Shown piece by piece: positions 38,101-47,042 of a DNA stretch of 64,000 bases. Numbering within the stretch: position 1 is the stretch's first letter; each line of letters starts with the position of its first letter. The stretch is from AP-15 sp963750195 (lineage in GTDB: Bacteria; Pseudomonadota; Alphaproteobacteria; ATCC43930; CGMCC-115725). The position numbers and the translations under genes are program-made. The notes beneath the pieces are model-generated. The model did no database searches. It was given only the letters and a program-made list of their open reading frames with translations, and was not told the origin of the DNA. The stretch spans positions 372,001 to 436,000 of the forward strand of contig CAVVPS010000019.1 of the NCBI GenBank assembly GCA_963750195.1. Direction: 5' to 3'.

Positions 38101-39038
38101 TCAGATGACCCGGCGCGGGTCGAGCGCATCGCGCAACCCGTCGCCGATATAGTTGATCGTCATCACCGCGAGAAAGATCGCCCCGCCCGCGAACAGAGCC
38201 CAGTGCGGGGCGACGTCGAGATAGTCTTTGGCGTCGTAAAGGATGCGGCCCCAGCTCGGGATGTCGGGCGGAAAGCCGAGGCCGAGGAACGACAGCGTCG
38301 ACTCCGCGATGATCGCGTTCGCCACCTCGATCGTCCCTGCGACAATTACCGGGCCGAGCGCGTTCGGCAGGATGTGGTGAACGACCTGCCGCAGGGTCGA
38401 GGCCCCGAGCGCGCGGGCGGCTTCGACGAACTCCTTCTCGCGCAGCGAGAAAAATTGCGCGCGCACCAGCCGGGCGATCGACATCCAGCGGAAGCCACCG
38501 ATCACGGCGACGATCAGGACGAAGGTGCCGATCTGCTGTCCGACCAGTTTGCGCAGCGAATCCTGGAACAGGTAGATGATCAGCAGCAGCAGGGGCAGCT
38601 GCGGCAACGACAGGAACAGATCGAACAGCCACATCAGCGCCATATCGATGCTGCCGCGTGCGATGCCGGCGACAGCGCCGATGAACATGCCGACGAAGAC
38701 GGCTACCAGCATCGCCGCGATGCCGACCGCCATCGAGATGCGGCCGCCGTAAATCATGCGGGCGAGAAGGTCCTGGCCGAGGTCGTCGGTGCCGAGCGGA
38801 TGCGCAAAACTTGGCCCATGCAATTGGGCCGCGAAATCGATCTCGTTGATCTGCACCGGCCAGATCAGCGGACCGAGCAGCAGGGCGAGGATCATCGCGA
38901 GAGGATCCCGGCGCTGACCACCGCGAGACGGTGACGGCGAAAGCGCCGCCACGCCTCCCGCCCGAGCGTGGCGCGCCCGCCCGCGGCGCGGCGGCGGCGC
39001 GCGTCAGCGGTAAGAGATGCGGGGGTCGAGCCAGCCAT
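38101..39038 (-). CDS. Peptide-type ABC importer, permease (DppC/OppC), interrupted by one frameshift
   Basis: A membrane permease of about 312 aa. The true start is ATG 39038, inside the end of the DppB gene. It gives a basic cytoplasmic N-terminus (ATLGREAWRRFRRHRLAVV) that runs into the first helix. Near 38900-38904 the frame shifts, and LAMILALLLGPLIW continues in the frame that ends at 38101. Five further helices follow. The EAA-loop contacting the ATPase is EFVEAARALGASTLRQVVHHI. The family ending SFLGLGFPPDIPSWGRIL is complete. The shift is one missing base or two extra, the only event here that could be read either way. Confidence 0.82.
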
Positions 39039-40028
39039 AAAGCAAGTCCGCGATCAGGTTGAAGAGGATGACAAGACAGGCAAACACAAAGGTCACCGCC
39101 ATGATCACCGGCGTGTCGTTGGCCAATATCGCGCTGATCAGCAGCGAGCCGATGCCGGGAACGCGAAAGATCTGCTCGGTAATGATGGCGCCGCCAAACA
39201 TGATCGGCATCTGCAAGGCGACCAGCGTCACTACCGGGACCATCGCATTGCGCACGACGTGCTTAAGCACGACGATCCGCTCGGAGAGCCCCTTGGCACG
39301 CGCCGTCGTGACGTAGTCGAGCCGGGTCACGTCGAGCACCGAGGCGCGCACGAAGCGCGTCCAGGCCGCGCCCTGGAACAGGCCGAGCACGGCGATCGGC
39401 ATGATCGCCTGCCTGATATACGCCCAATACAAGGGAAGGCCGCTTCCGCCGATATCGGTGCGGTACACAAACGGTAGCCAGTGCAGGTTGACGCTGAACA
39501 CCAGGATAAGCACCAAGCCGGTAAAGAAAGTCGGCAACGAGAACCCGACCAGCGCCAGGCTGCTGGCGATCTGGTCGAAGACCGAATACGGCCGGACCCC
39601 GGCATAAACGCCGACCGGCACCGCGATCAGCAGCGCGAGGATCTGCGAGGCGCCGATCACGAAGAGCGTCGTCGGCAGGCGCTGCAGGATCAGCGTGCTC
39701 GACGTTGATCCGGCTGGCGAACGAGAAGCCCCAGTCGCCGTGCAGCATGGCCACAAGCCAGTGCAGGTAGCGGATCGGCAACGGATCATCGAGGCCGAAT
39801 TTGGTGCGCAGCCCGGCCTGCGACCGAGGGCGGGATCGACGGATCGGTGGCGAGATCGGAGAACGGGTCGCCCGGGGCGAGCGCCAGCACCCTGAACAGT
39901 ACCACACTGATCGCCAGCAGGCTCGGCAGCGTCAGCAGCAGGCGCCTGACGAGATAGCGGAGCACTACCGCGCGGAGCGATAGCCTGCGGCGGCTGGCGG
40001 CCTCGCAGGTTCGCGCCGGATCAGGCAT
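39004..40028 (-). CDS. Peptide-type ABC importer, permease (DppB/OppB), interrupted by two frameshifts
   Basis: A six-helix permease. From ATG 40028 (overlapping the binding-protein stop by 8 nt) the first frame gives VLRYLVRRLLLTLPSLLAIS and APGDPFSDLATDPSIPPSV. One extra base at about 39821 leads to QAGLRTKFGLDDPLPIRYLH and WLVAMLHGDWGFSFASRI. Another at about 39706 leads to STLILQRLPTTLFVIGASQ and the remaining helices. The EAA loop is DYVTTARAKGLSERIVVLKH, and the end is ADLLYGWLDPRISYR. About 341 aa when joined. The GDWG motif and the EAA loop are canonical for the family. The exact start is uncertain. Confidence 0.82.
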
Positions 40029-41814
40029 CGCGATACCAGTCATACAGGTTCCAGATGTAGCTGTCCCATCCCGACAGCAACACGTGGAGCTTGTTCGCGA
40101 CCGCCGCCACCTGGGGCCGATAGACGACCGGGATCACCACCACGTTTTTGATCACCAAGTCGTTCATCTGGATGAACAGCGCCGCGCGTTTGACCGGGTC
40201 CGTCTCGTGCTCGGAGGCGTGATAGAGCGCGTCGTAATCGGCGTTGCGCCAGCGGGTGATGTTGCGGCCCTGCCACTTGTTGTTCTTGCCCGCGACCTCA
40301 GACGAAAGGAACTGACGCATGAACTCGCCCGGATCGGGCTGATTCATCGTCGTCGTGAACATCTGGATGTCGGTGTAAAATTTTGTGTAAGTGTCCGGAT
40401 TGCCGACATCGGATGAGAAATAGACCGAGGCCGGTACTGTCTTCAGCTCAACATCGATGCCGGCTTTCTGGCACGCCTGCTTGACTATCTGCTGGTTTTT
40501 CTGGCGTGGCGCATTGATCGAGGTCTGGTAGACGATTTTGAGCTTTATGCCGTCTTTTTCACGGATGCCGTCGGCGCCGGGCTTCCAGCCGGCCTTGTCG
40601 AGGATATCGATCGCCTTGGCGACGTCGAATTGATACGACGTATTCTTCGACACGAATTGCTTCGGGTTGTTGATGATATTGGCGGTCGCGATCCCGGTGC
40701 GGCCATAAATGAACTTCTCGACCGACAGCCGGTCGACCAACAAATTGAGCGCCTGGCGCACCGCCGGGTCGGTTAGGAAAGGATGGGTCGTCTTTATGCT
40801 CGACCGCTCGCCGTCGACCTCCTTCCACGGGTCGGTGTTGTTGAGTTCGATGTGCTCGACACTGCCGCCGCCAAAGATATTGGCGTGGCCCTTGCCGCTC
40901 GCTTCGAGGCGTTTAAGCAGTTCGTCCTCGACCTGCATGTTCCAGGCGAAATCATATTCGCCGGTCTGCAAGACGGCGCGCGCCGCCGACACCGCGTCGC
41001 CGCCGCCCTTCATCTCGACTGCGTCGAAATAGGGCCGGTTGGGCATGTGATAGTTTGGGTTGATCTTGCCGCGGACAATGTCGCCCGGCTTGAAGTCGAC
41101 GAACATGTACGGACCGGTGCCGACCGGCTTGAGGTTTGCCGGCGCGTCGCGCGAGCTGGCGCCCTTGTATTGTTCGAACAGGTGCTTCGGGATGATCGGG
41201 TTGCGCGCCCCGACAAACGCGTCGGCCCAGAACGGCGTCGGCTTTTTGAAGTCGATCTTGATCGTCAGCTCGTCGACTTTCGAAACTTTGATGTCCTTAT
41301 AAGTGCCGATCGTCGTCGCCGCGGTGGCCGGATCGGCGGCATACTGCCAGTTGAACACACAGTCATCGGCGGTAAACGGCTGGCCGTCGTGCCATTTGAC
41401 GCCCGGCTTCAATTTCCAGACGACCCAGTTGATGTCCTTGTCGACCGTGCCGCTCTCGGCATTGGGGATTTCGGCGGCGAGGATCGGCACCAGATTGCCG
41501 TCGGGGTCCCAGCCCGCGAGCGGCTCGTAGAATATTCGGGAACCGTCCTGATCCTTGGTGCCGACCGCGAAGTGCGGGTTGAGCAGGGTCGGGCTCTGCC
41601 ACCACAAAAGCTTCAGCGTCCCGCCGCCGCCTGCCTTGGTCGGCGCATACTTAAAGCTCGGCGCAGCCATGGCGACGCCGCTGTGAGCGAGCATCTGGGC
41701 GACAAAAGGAGCGCTGAGACCGTACACCATCATCTCGCGCAAGAACGCGCGTCGCGACCGCTTGCCGGTCCGCACTTCCTCGATCCGTTGGCGCAATTGC
41801 CGTTCGTCGATCAT
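40021..41814 (-). CDS. Peptide-type ABC importer, substrate-binding protein (SBP_bac_5)
   Basis: A 597-aa periplasmic solute-binding protein of the oligopeptide/dipeptide/nickel family. The N-terminus carries a twin-arginine-like signal: basic SRRAFLREMM, a hydrophobic stretch, and a cleavage site near VAMAAPSF. Family features are LNPHFAVGTKDQDGSRIFYE near the mature start, WHDGQPFTADDCVFNW, FKPGDIVRGKINPNYH, and QALNLLVDRLSV. The frame is intact. The start at ATG 41814 follows CAGGGGGC. It heads the operon. Only 126 bp separate it from the IS element at 41941, so the native promoter may have been displaced. The ligand cannot be deduced; peptides, opines or similar are possible. Confidence 0.93.
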   Translation of the reverse strand: MIDERQLRQRIEEVRTGKRSRRAFLREMMVYGLSAPFVAQMLAHSGVAMAAPSFKYAPTKAGGGGTLKLLWWQSPTLLNPHFAVGTKDQDGSRIFYEPLAGWDPDGNLVPILAAEIPNAESGTVDKDINWVVWKLKPGVKWHDGQPFTADDCVFNWQYAADPATAATTIGTYKDIKVSKVDELTIKIDFKKPTPFWADAFVGARNPIIPKHLFEQYKGASSRDAPANLKPVGTGPYMFVDFKPGDIVRGKINPNYHMPNRPYFDAVEMKGGGDAVSAARAVLQTGEYDFAWNMQVEDELLKRLEASGKGHANIFGGGSVEHIELNNTDPWKEVDGERSSIKTTHPFLTDPAVRQALNLLVDRLSVEKFIYGRTGIATANIINNPKQFVSKNTSYQFDVAKAIDILDKAGWKPGADGIREKDGIKLKIVYQTSINAPRQKNQQIVKQACQKAGIDVELKTVPASVYFSSDVGNPDTYTKFYTDIQMFTTTMNQPDPGEFMRQFLSSEVAGKNNKWQGRNITRWRNADYDALYHASEHETDPVKRAALFIQMNDLVIKNVVVIPVVYRPQVAAVANKLHVLLSGWDSYIWNLYDWYRDA

Positions 41815-41940
41815 CGACGCCCCCTGCATTCCCAGAACCCAAACGCCGCCACCACAGCTCCCTGATCAGTACCCTTTTTTTCCTTCCCGCGGGAGTCCGC
41901 TGTGATCGGGAGCAACCGCACCAAATGAGCCTGTCCCTAA

Positions 41941-42870
41941 GTGTCTGACCTGAAATGAGTTGAGTGATTCCAGTAAGTTATGGTTAGATGGTTGTGACAA
42001 GCAAGCATCGAGGCACAACATGTGGACCGAAATCACTCGCCCGCAGTATCTGCGCAAGGGGCTACGTTACGCAAGCGATGTCACCGAGGCCGAGTGGAAC
42101 GTGATCGAGCCCCAGCTGCCGGCCCCCAAACTGTTGGGACGCCCCCGGAAAACCGAATTGATCGCGGTCGTCAATGCATTGTTCTACATCGCCAGAACCG
42201 GGTGCCAATGGCGGATGCTGCCGCGCGAGTTTCCACACTATTCGACGGTTCAGCGATACTTCTACGCGTGGCGGGACGACGGCATCTTGGAGCGCATCAA
42301 CTTCGAGCTTCTGCTGCGAGCGCGCGAGGCGGCGGGCCGGGAGGCGAGCCCGACCGCCGGAGTGATCGACAGCCAGTCGGTCAAGACCACCGAGAGCGGC
42401 GGGCCGCGCGGTTATGATGCCGGCAAGAAGGTCAAAGGGCGTAAACGCCACATCGTCACCGATACCACCGGCCTGCTGATCGGGGCCGATGTCCATCCCG
42501 CTGATGTGCAAGATCGCGACGGCGCGGTGCTGGTGATCGAAGCGATCCACGACCTCTTTCCGTGGCTGCGCCATCTGTTTGCCGATGGCGCCTATACCGG
42601 GCAAAAGCTGCTCGACGCCTTGAGGAATTTCGGTCAGTGGACTGTCGAAATCGTCAAGCGCTCGGCCCACGCCGTCGGCTTCGAACCCCTCCCCCGCCGC
42701 TGGGTAGTCGAACGGACCCTTGCCTGGCTCAATCGTAACCGGCGCCTGGCCAAAGACTTCGAAGCATCGATCGCCAGCGCTAAAGCCTGGCTGATCATCG
42801 CCTCGGTTCAGCTCCTCATGAGGAGAGTGGCATACTCCGGACACAACCATTCCGATTCGTAGTCAGACAC
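41941..42870 (+). mobile_element. IS5-family insertion sequence, 930 bp, with 3-bp target duplication
   Basis: The left end GTGTCTGAC and right end GTCAGACAC form a perfect 9-bp terminal inverted repeat with scattered further matches inside. TAA flanks both sides (41938-41940 and 42871-42873) as a 3-bp target duplication of the T-N-A type. The size, TNA target and single 280-aa transposase fit the IS1031-like subgroup of IS5. Ends and frame are intact, so it could still be active. It sits between the ABC importer operon and a repeat-rich intergenic stretch, with its transposase pointing away from the operon. Confidence 0.88.
42020..42862 (+). CDS. IS5-family transposase
   Basis: A 280-aa DDE transposase with the N-terminal DUF4096-type domain (SDVTEAEWNVIEPQLP, then TGCQWRMLPREFPHYSTVQR). 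The catalytic residues are Asp in GVIDSQSVKTTE, Asp in HLFADGAYTGQKLL, and Glu in RRWVVERTLAWLNRNRRL (the Y/R-rich Y(2)R(3)E(6)R-like box). The frame is open from 41960, but ATG 42020 gives the usual family start (WTEITRPQYLRKGLRYASD). Many members of this subgroup split the gene by programmed frameshift; this one is a single uninterrupted frame. Confidence 0.95.
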   Translation: MWTEITRPQYLRKGLRYASDVTEAEWNVIEPQLPAPKLLGRPRKTELIAVVNALFYIARTGCQWRMLPREFPHYSTVQRYFYAWRDDGILERINFELLLRAREAAGREASPTAGVIDSQSVKTTESGGPRGYDAGKKVKGRKRHIVTDTTGLLIGADVHPADVQDRDGAVLVIEAIHDLFPWLRHLFADGAYTGQKLLDALRNFGQWTVEIVKRSAHAVGFEPLPRRWVVERTLAWLNRNRRLAKDFEASIASAKAWLIIASVQLLMRRVAYSGHNHSDS

Positions 42871-43216
42871 TAAGAAAATTCCCATAGTACCGGGATAACC
42901 GGGAATTTAGCCCGGAATTTATTGGATTCGGCCCCGAGACCGGGAATTCGGGCAGAAATACATGCTCTTAAACAGCGGGTTGCAAGGAAATTCCCGTCGA
43001 AGGACAACCGGGAAATTGTGCGGTCGAACCGGGAATTAACTCCGCATAACCGGGAATTCTCGGGAACATTCCTTTCATCCGCTACCGTCACGCCGAAAGC
43101 CGCAATCGCGCCCGATGCTACAACCATCTTTTGGCAAGAGCATGACGATAGCGGCTGAGGTGATCGGCGGGTGCCGGATGGGCCCTGCACCCGCTCGAAG
43201 ATCCATAATGTTCGCG
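42871..43216. other. Intergenic repeat-rich region
   Basis: This is 346 bases between the IS right end and the end of the amidohydrolase gene. The first 200 bases contain six or more short copies of a CCGGGAATT core spaced 20-60 bp apart, in both orientations. The remainder (about 43075-43216) is unique sequence with no gene recognised. Open frames crossing it lack ribosome sites. Confidence 0.6.
42877..42948 (+). repeat. About 72-bp dispersed repeat, copy 1
   Basis: It begins AAATTCCCATAGTACCGGG and ends CGAGACCGGGAATT. It is close to 88 percent identical by eye to the stretch at 48225-48296, in the same orientation. The IS5-family element is inserted a few bases to its left. It contains several CCGGGAATT cores. 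Confidence 0.75.
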
Positions 43217-44848
43217 TCACTGGCTGCTGAACAGGTTCTGAGGAATGCCTGCGGTCTTGAACAGGTAATCGCGCGAGGCCTCGAGCTGCTTGCGCAAGTT
43301 CGGCAGGTCGACGTCGAGCAGCTGGCCCTTCCACTTGCGCACCTTGCCCGCAACGATCACGGTCTCGACGTTGGTGCGATCCATCAACGAGACCACCGCC
43401 CCCGGCACTTGATTGAGCGGCGCCACATTGATCCTGGTCGCGTCGAGGATGATGATGTCGGCCTCCTTGCCCGGCGTTAGCGAGCCGGTCTTGCCATCGA
43501 GCCGAAGGGCCTTCGCGCCGTTCATCGTACCAAAACGCAGCACGTCGCGCGTGGTCAGCGGGGGCGGCAGGCTGGAGAGCGGCGTCGGCCACGGATTGCC
43601 GTTTGGCACATCCAGCGGACCTCCCGGCAGTCCCCAATCCACGGGATCCGGTGGAGAGCCCTGAAGCAAGATCATCTCGTTCAGGACCACGCGCTGCAGG
43701 TTCATGCATGAGCGCATCTGGGTGAAGAAATCGGCCGTCAACGTGCACTCGACATCGACGCTCAGCGACGGCTCCATGCCCAGGCTTTGCAGCTTGAGGA
43801 TGGGCGGCATGCCGTGCCGCATGTTCATCTCGATCGGGAAGGCGATCGAGACCTGCGCGCCCTTATCGTGGACCGCCTGCCACCCAAGATCGGACATCCC
43901 GGTCATGTGGATGAACAAATTGTCGGGCCCGATCCCGATGTTGTTGTTGACGCCGCCCTGACCAATGGCGAGCTGGTTCAGGATCGGTCGTATCGCGAAC
44001 GGCGAGAGGATGTGCGCCGCAATCTGCAGACCGAGCTGGCGCCCGATCGTCCAAGACTGCGTGTAGATCGGCGTCCCAAGGTAGACCTCGCCGCCCATGA
44101 TCATGGTGCCGAGCTGATCGGTCGACGAGAAGTACTGCTGTTTAATGCGGAATGCATCCTGGGGGTATGCGTAGTTGGGGCCGTTGGTCCCCGCGCCTTC
44201 GAAGTAGCCGAATGCAAAACGACGCCCGGTGTCGAAGAGCGCCTGGATAGCCGCGTCGGAGTGCTGCGGCGTATGGTGGATTTGCGAGACGTCGTGGACG
44301 GTAGTCACACCGTCGTCGAGCTGGCTCAAGCCCCCGAACAGCTCATTGATGTACACATCCTGTGGCCGATACACAGGGGCGAATGTGAGCAGAATGTACT
44401 CGTAATAAGTCGTGCTTCCGGCCGGCGTACCCGACTTATCGTTGATCAGGACCCCGTCGGCCAGAAAGCTGCGGAGCGCCGTCTCGAATTGGTGATGGTG
44501 CGTATCGATAAACCCGGGCATGACGATGCGGCCAGTGGCGTCGATCACCGCGGCACCGCCCGCCTGCAGGTTCGGTCCGACGGCGAGGATCTTCTTGCCC
44601 TCGACCAGCACGTCGGCCTGGGCAAAGTCTCCTACACTCGGGTCCAGAGACATTACCGAACCGCCGCGAATGACGTAGCGGCGACCCGGCTTGCCGCAGT
44701 CCGCCGGCGGCTGGTCGGCTGCTGCCGGCCGTGTTGCAAACAGATTGAGACTGGCCGCTGTGATTCCGGTCGCCGCCACAGCCTTCAGAAAATGACGCCG
44801 CGAGCCGAAATGCTCCTGAAGGGTTCCTTGCTCACACAGTCTGCACAT
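43217..44848 (-). CDS. Tat-exported amidohydrolase (metal-dependent, cytosine-deaminase/chlorohydrolase type)
   Basis: A 543-aa enzyme. The N-terminus carries a Tat signal, SRRHFLKAVAATGITAAS, preceded by an unusual Cys pair (MCRLCEQG). The metal-binding HxH lies in MPGFIDTHHHQFETALRS. Further candidate ligands are His in IAAHILSPF, His in LFIHMTGMSD, and the usual late Asp region. The composite N- and C-terminal beta-sandwich of the family is visible (VIRGGSVMSLDPSVG at the front, LTPGKEADIIILDATRINV at the end). It likely hydrolyses a C-N bond in a cyclic substrate in the periplasm. ATG 44848 has GGGAGG upstream. It is adjacent to an MFS gene on the same strand. Confidence 0.85.
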   Translation of the reverse strand: MCRLCEQGTLQEHFGSRRHFLKAVAATGITAASLNLFATRPAAADQPPADCGKPGRRYVIRGGSVMSLDPSVGDFAQADVLVEGKKILAVGPNLQAGGAAVIDATGRIVMPGFIDTHHHQFETALRSFLADGVLINDKSGTPAGSTTYYEYILLTFAPVYRPQDVYINELFGGLSQLDDGVTTVHDVSQIHHTPQHSDAAIQALFDTGRRFAFGYFEGAGTNGPNYAYPQDAFRIKQQYFSSTDQLGTMIMGGEVYLGTPIYTQSWTIGRQLGLQIAAHILSPFAIRPILNQLAIGQGGVNNNIGIGPDNLFIHMTGMSDLGWQAVHDKGAQVSIAFPIEMNMRHGMPPILKLQSLGMEPSLSVDVECTLTADFFTQMRSCMNLQRVVLNEMILLQGSPPDPVDWGLPGGPLDVPNGNPWPTPLSSLPPPLTTRDVLRFGTMNGAKALRLDGKTGSLTPGKEADIIILDATRINVAPLNQVPGAVVSLMDRTNVETVIVAGKVRKWKGQLLDVDLPNLRKQLEASRDYLFKTAGIPQNLFSSQ

Positions 44849-44947
44849 TGCCGATCCTCCCCAACGCGAATTATCCAAACCAGGATCACTCTTTTGGGTG
44901 TATCGGGCAACAGCAATCCCAAACTGCAGTCGAAGCTCACGCGCGCG

Positions 44948-46309
44948 TCATGCCGTTCCGATCGCCGGTTCTGACATTTCCCCGGGCCACCGGCTGGTCT
45001 CGCGCTCGGGGCGGATCAGCGCCATCCCGATGAGGCCGCCGACCAGCATGATGATGCCGCAAATCATGAAGCCGGTGTTGAACCCGGCAAGCGGAGTTGT
45101 CGCGGTCTGGACGACGCTGCCCATCACGTAAGGCGCGAGCAACCCGGCCGAGGTGCTGACGGCAGTACCGATCGAGAGCAGCGCGCCGCGCTGCGCCACC
45201 GGCGTAATCTCGGCGACGACAGTCTGGCCGATCACATAAATCGCCGAAGGCACAGCAACCCCGATCGTCGTCAGGGCGATCTTTGCAGCGATCCCCGGCG
45301 CGTACGGCATGATGGCCATCGCCGCGCCGCCGAGCGCGACGCACGCGCCGCCAAGGATTCCGCGCGCCACCCGGCTCGATACGCCGCGGGCGAGGAGCCG
45401 CTGCGAGCCCCAACCCGCGCTGATGACCAGGATCACGCTGAGACCCGCCGGCAGCGCCCCCAGCAGGCCGATAGAGCCCTGCGACAGGCCGAGCCCCTTG
45501 ATCAGAAAGGCGCCCAGCCAAGACAACGCCAGCGACAATCCCCATTGAGCGCCGAAACTTGCGCACCAGCACCCGATGATGGTCGGACTGAGCAACAGCC
45601 GCCGGTAGGGAACTCTCTGTTGGGTCGCCGCCGCCTCATTCGCGCTGCCACTAGCGACCAGGGGTCCCTCGCGGCCGAGCGCCAGCCACGCCACGGTCCA
45701 GGCGAGCCCGACGATGCCGAGCACGCCGAACGCCCAGTGCCAGGAATAATGCACGATGACCCAATTGAGCGCCGGCAGCGCGACCATGATCCCGACGCCG
45801 GCGCCTTGTGCGACGATCGCGGTCGGCAGGGTGCGCAGTTCGTTCGGGAACCACTTGTAGGTCGAATGTAGCGCTACCGGGTAGGCCGGGCCCTCAGCGG
45901 CGCCGAGCGCTATCCGCGAGGTCACGATTGTGAAAAATCCGACGCTCCCGATCATCGGGAACTGCGTCAGCGCCCACATCAGGCCCATGACCAGCAAGGC
46001 CCAGCGCGTTTGCACGCGATTGACGATGAAGCCGGTAATGATCGCGGATAGGGAAAACAACAGGAAAAAGCTTGAGCCGAGCAAGCCGAACTGGCGCGGG
46101 CTCAGCCGCAACTCCGTCATGAGCGGTACGGCTGCGATGCCGATCACCGCCTTGTCGGCAAAGTTGATCAACATGAACAGAAAGAGCAGGCCAACCATCA
46201 GCCAGGCCGCTCGCGGTGCTCCGGAGCGGTTGGCTGTGCCGGCACCGCCCGGCCGAGCGCGGCCTTGCCGGCTTCGCGCGGCGAGGGAACGAAGAGTCTG
46301 GACACTCAT
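44948..46309 (-). CDS. MFS transporter (anion:cation symporter-like)
   Basis: A 453-aa, 12-helix major facilitator. The start at ATG 46309 precedes the first helix (AAWLMVGLLFLFMLINFADK). The A-motif-like loop is GFIVNRVQTRWALLVMGL, and the symmetrical second-half loop lies near WGSQRLLARGVSSRV. The pattern of an acidic residue after helix 1 (NFADKAVIG) fits organic-anion symporters such as the ACS group. The frame is open to 46483, across the operator, but that is not coding. It is divergent from a TetR gene with a symmetric operator between them, so its expression is probably under that regulator. It is 99 nt ahead of the amidohydrolase, which may be co-transcribed. Confidence 0.9.
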   Translation of the reverse strand: MSVQTLRSLAARSRQGRARPGGAGTANRSGAPRAAWLMVGLLFLFMLINFADKAVIGIAAVPLMTELRLSPRQFGLLGSSFFLLFSLSAIITGFIVNRVQTRWALLVMGLMWALTQFPMIGSVGFFTIVTSRIALGAAEGPAYPVALHSTYKWFPNELRTLPTAIVAQGAGVGIMVALPALNWVIVHYSWHWAFGVLGIVGLAWTVAWLALGREGPLVASGSANEAAATQQRVPYRRLLLSPTIIGCWCASFGAQWGLSLALSWLGAFLIKGLGLSQGSIGLLGALPAGLSVILVISAGWGSQRLLARGVSSRVARGILGGACVALGGAAMAIMPYAPGIAAKIALTTIGVAVPSAIYVIGQTVVAEITPVAQRGALLSIGTAVSTSAGLLAPYVMGSVVQTATTPLAGFNTGFMICGIIMLVGGLIGMALIRPERETSRWPGEMSEPAIGTA

Positions 46310-46332
46310 GGGAAGCTCGGGGCAAAGTTGCG

Positions 46333-46375
46333 GGTACCGTTCAGTACCGATAATACTACGGTACGCACTGGTACC
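46333..46375. promoter_or_regulatory. Nested palindromic operator between divergent MFS and TetR genes
   Basis: Four copies of the hexamer GGTACC/GTACCG are arranged about one centre at 46354. The outer pair is GGTACC at 46333-46338 and 46370-46375. The inner pair is GTACCG at 46344-46349 with CGGTAC at 46359-46364. Inner and outer half-sites are 11 bp apart on each side, one helical turn. The site is 23 bp from the MFS start and 25 bp from the TetR start. This is what a TetR dimer pair would bind to repress both genes. Confidence 0.72.
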
Positions 46376-46400
46376 GTCACAAGAGGAATCGTTGGCGAGC

Positions 46401-47042
46401 ATGAAAAAATCCGACCACCCCGCGCCGGCTCCTGCAACCGCAATATGTGACCGTATTCTCGGCGCCGCCTTCGAGGCATTCACGGGCGAGGGTTATGCCG
46501 AGACCAGCACGCTCGACATCGCCAGGCGCGCCAAGGTTTCCAAACGCGATCTCTATGCGAACTTCAGCAGCAAACAGGCCGTGCTTGTCGCCTGCATCAA
46601 GCGCCGCGCCGAGCGGATGCAGCTGCTGGCCGACCTGCCGGCGCCGCGCGACCGGCAGATGCTGGCCGCCACCCTTACCGCGTTTGCTACGAACTTCGTG
46701 CGCGAGACCTCCAATGCTTCGGTAATTGCGGTATTCCGCTTGGCGATCGCGGAGGCATCGCGCTCACCGGAGATTGCCCAAACTCTCGATGCCGCCGGCC
46801 GCGGTGGTGCTCGCCGGGCGCTCACCAAGCTCTTGGCGAATGCGCAGGCGAGTGGGTTGTTGGGCCCGGCAGATCCAACGGAAATGGCGGCGCAGTATTT
46901 CGGACTTCTCTGGGAGGGGCTGATGGTCGGCTTGCTGCTGGGAGTTGCGGCAGGGCCTGGGCCGGCCGAGGCCGCGCATCGCGCCGGTAAAGCGACGACA
47001 GCTTTTATGCGGCTACATCCCGATCCCACTATGAACCGTTAG
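46401..47042 (+). CDS. TetR-family transcriptional regulator
   Basis: A 213-aa repressor. The DNA-binding domain is at about 16-62, with AICDRILGAAFEAFTGEGYA, then ETSTLDIARRAKVSKRDLYA and NFSSKQAVLVACI. The C-terminal ligand-binding part resembles the TetR_C group beginning with an FVRETSNASVIAVFRLAI helix. ATG 46401 is preferred. The gene is divergent from the MFS permease, with a paired palindrome in between. Its 3' end overlaps the convergent alcohol dehydrogenase by 4 nt. The effector is probably a substrate of the permease or amidohydrolase. Confidence 0.9.
   Translation: MKKSDHPAPAPATAICDRILGAAFEAFTGEGYAETSTLDIARRAKVSKRDLYANFSSKQAVLVACIKRRAERMQLLADLPAPRDRQMLAATLTAFATNFVRETSNASVIAVFRLAIAEASRSPEIAQTLDAAGRGGARRALTKLLANAQASGLLGPADPTEMAAQYFGLLWEGLMVGLLLGVAAGPGPAEAAHRAGKATTAFMRLHPDPTMNR

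Noticed and set aside
40783..41865. Long plus-strand open frame opposite the ABC binding protein
   Set aside because: It mirrors the codon periodicity of the intact minus-strand gene, has no ribosome site, and shows no protein-family pattern.
42877..43075. CRISPR-like array of short repeats
   Set aside because: The CCGGGAATT cores are too short, occur in both orientations, and have irregular spacing. No cas genes are nearby.
42870..43748. Minus-strand open frame through the repeat region into the amidohydrolase
   Set aside because: It is out of frame with the amidohydrolase, made of repeat translation plus shadow, and has no start signal.
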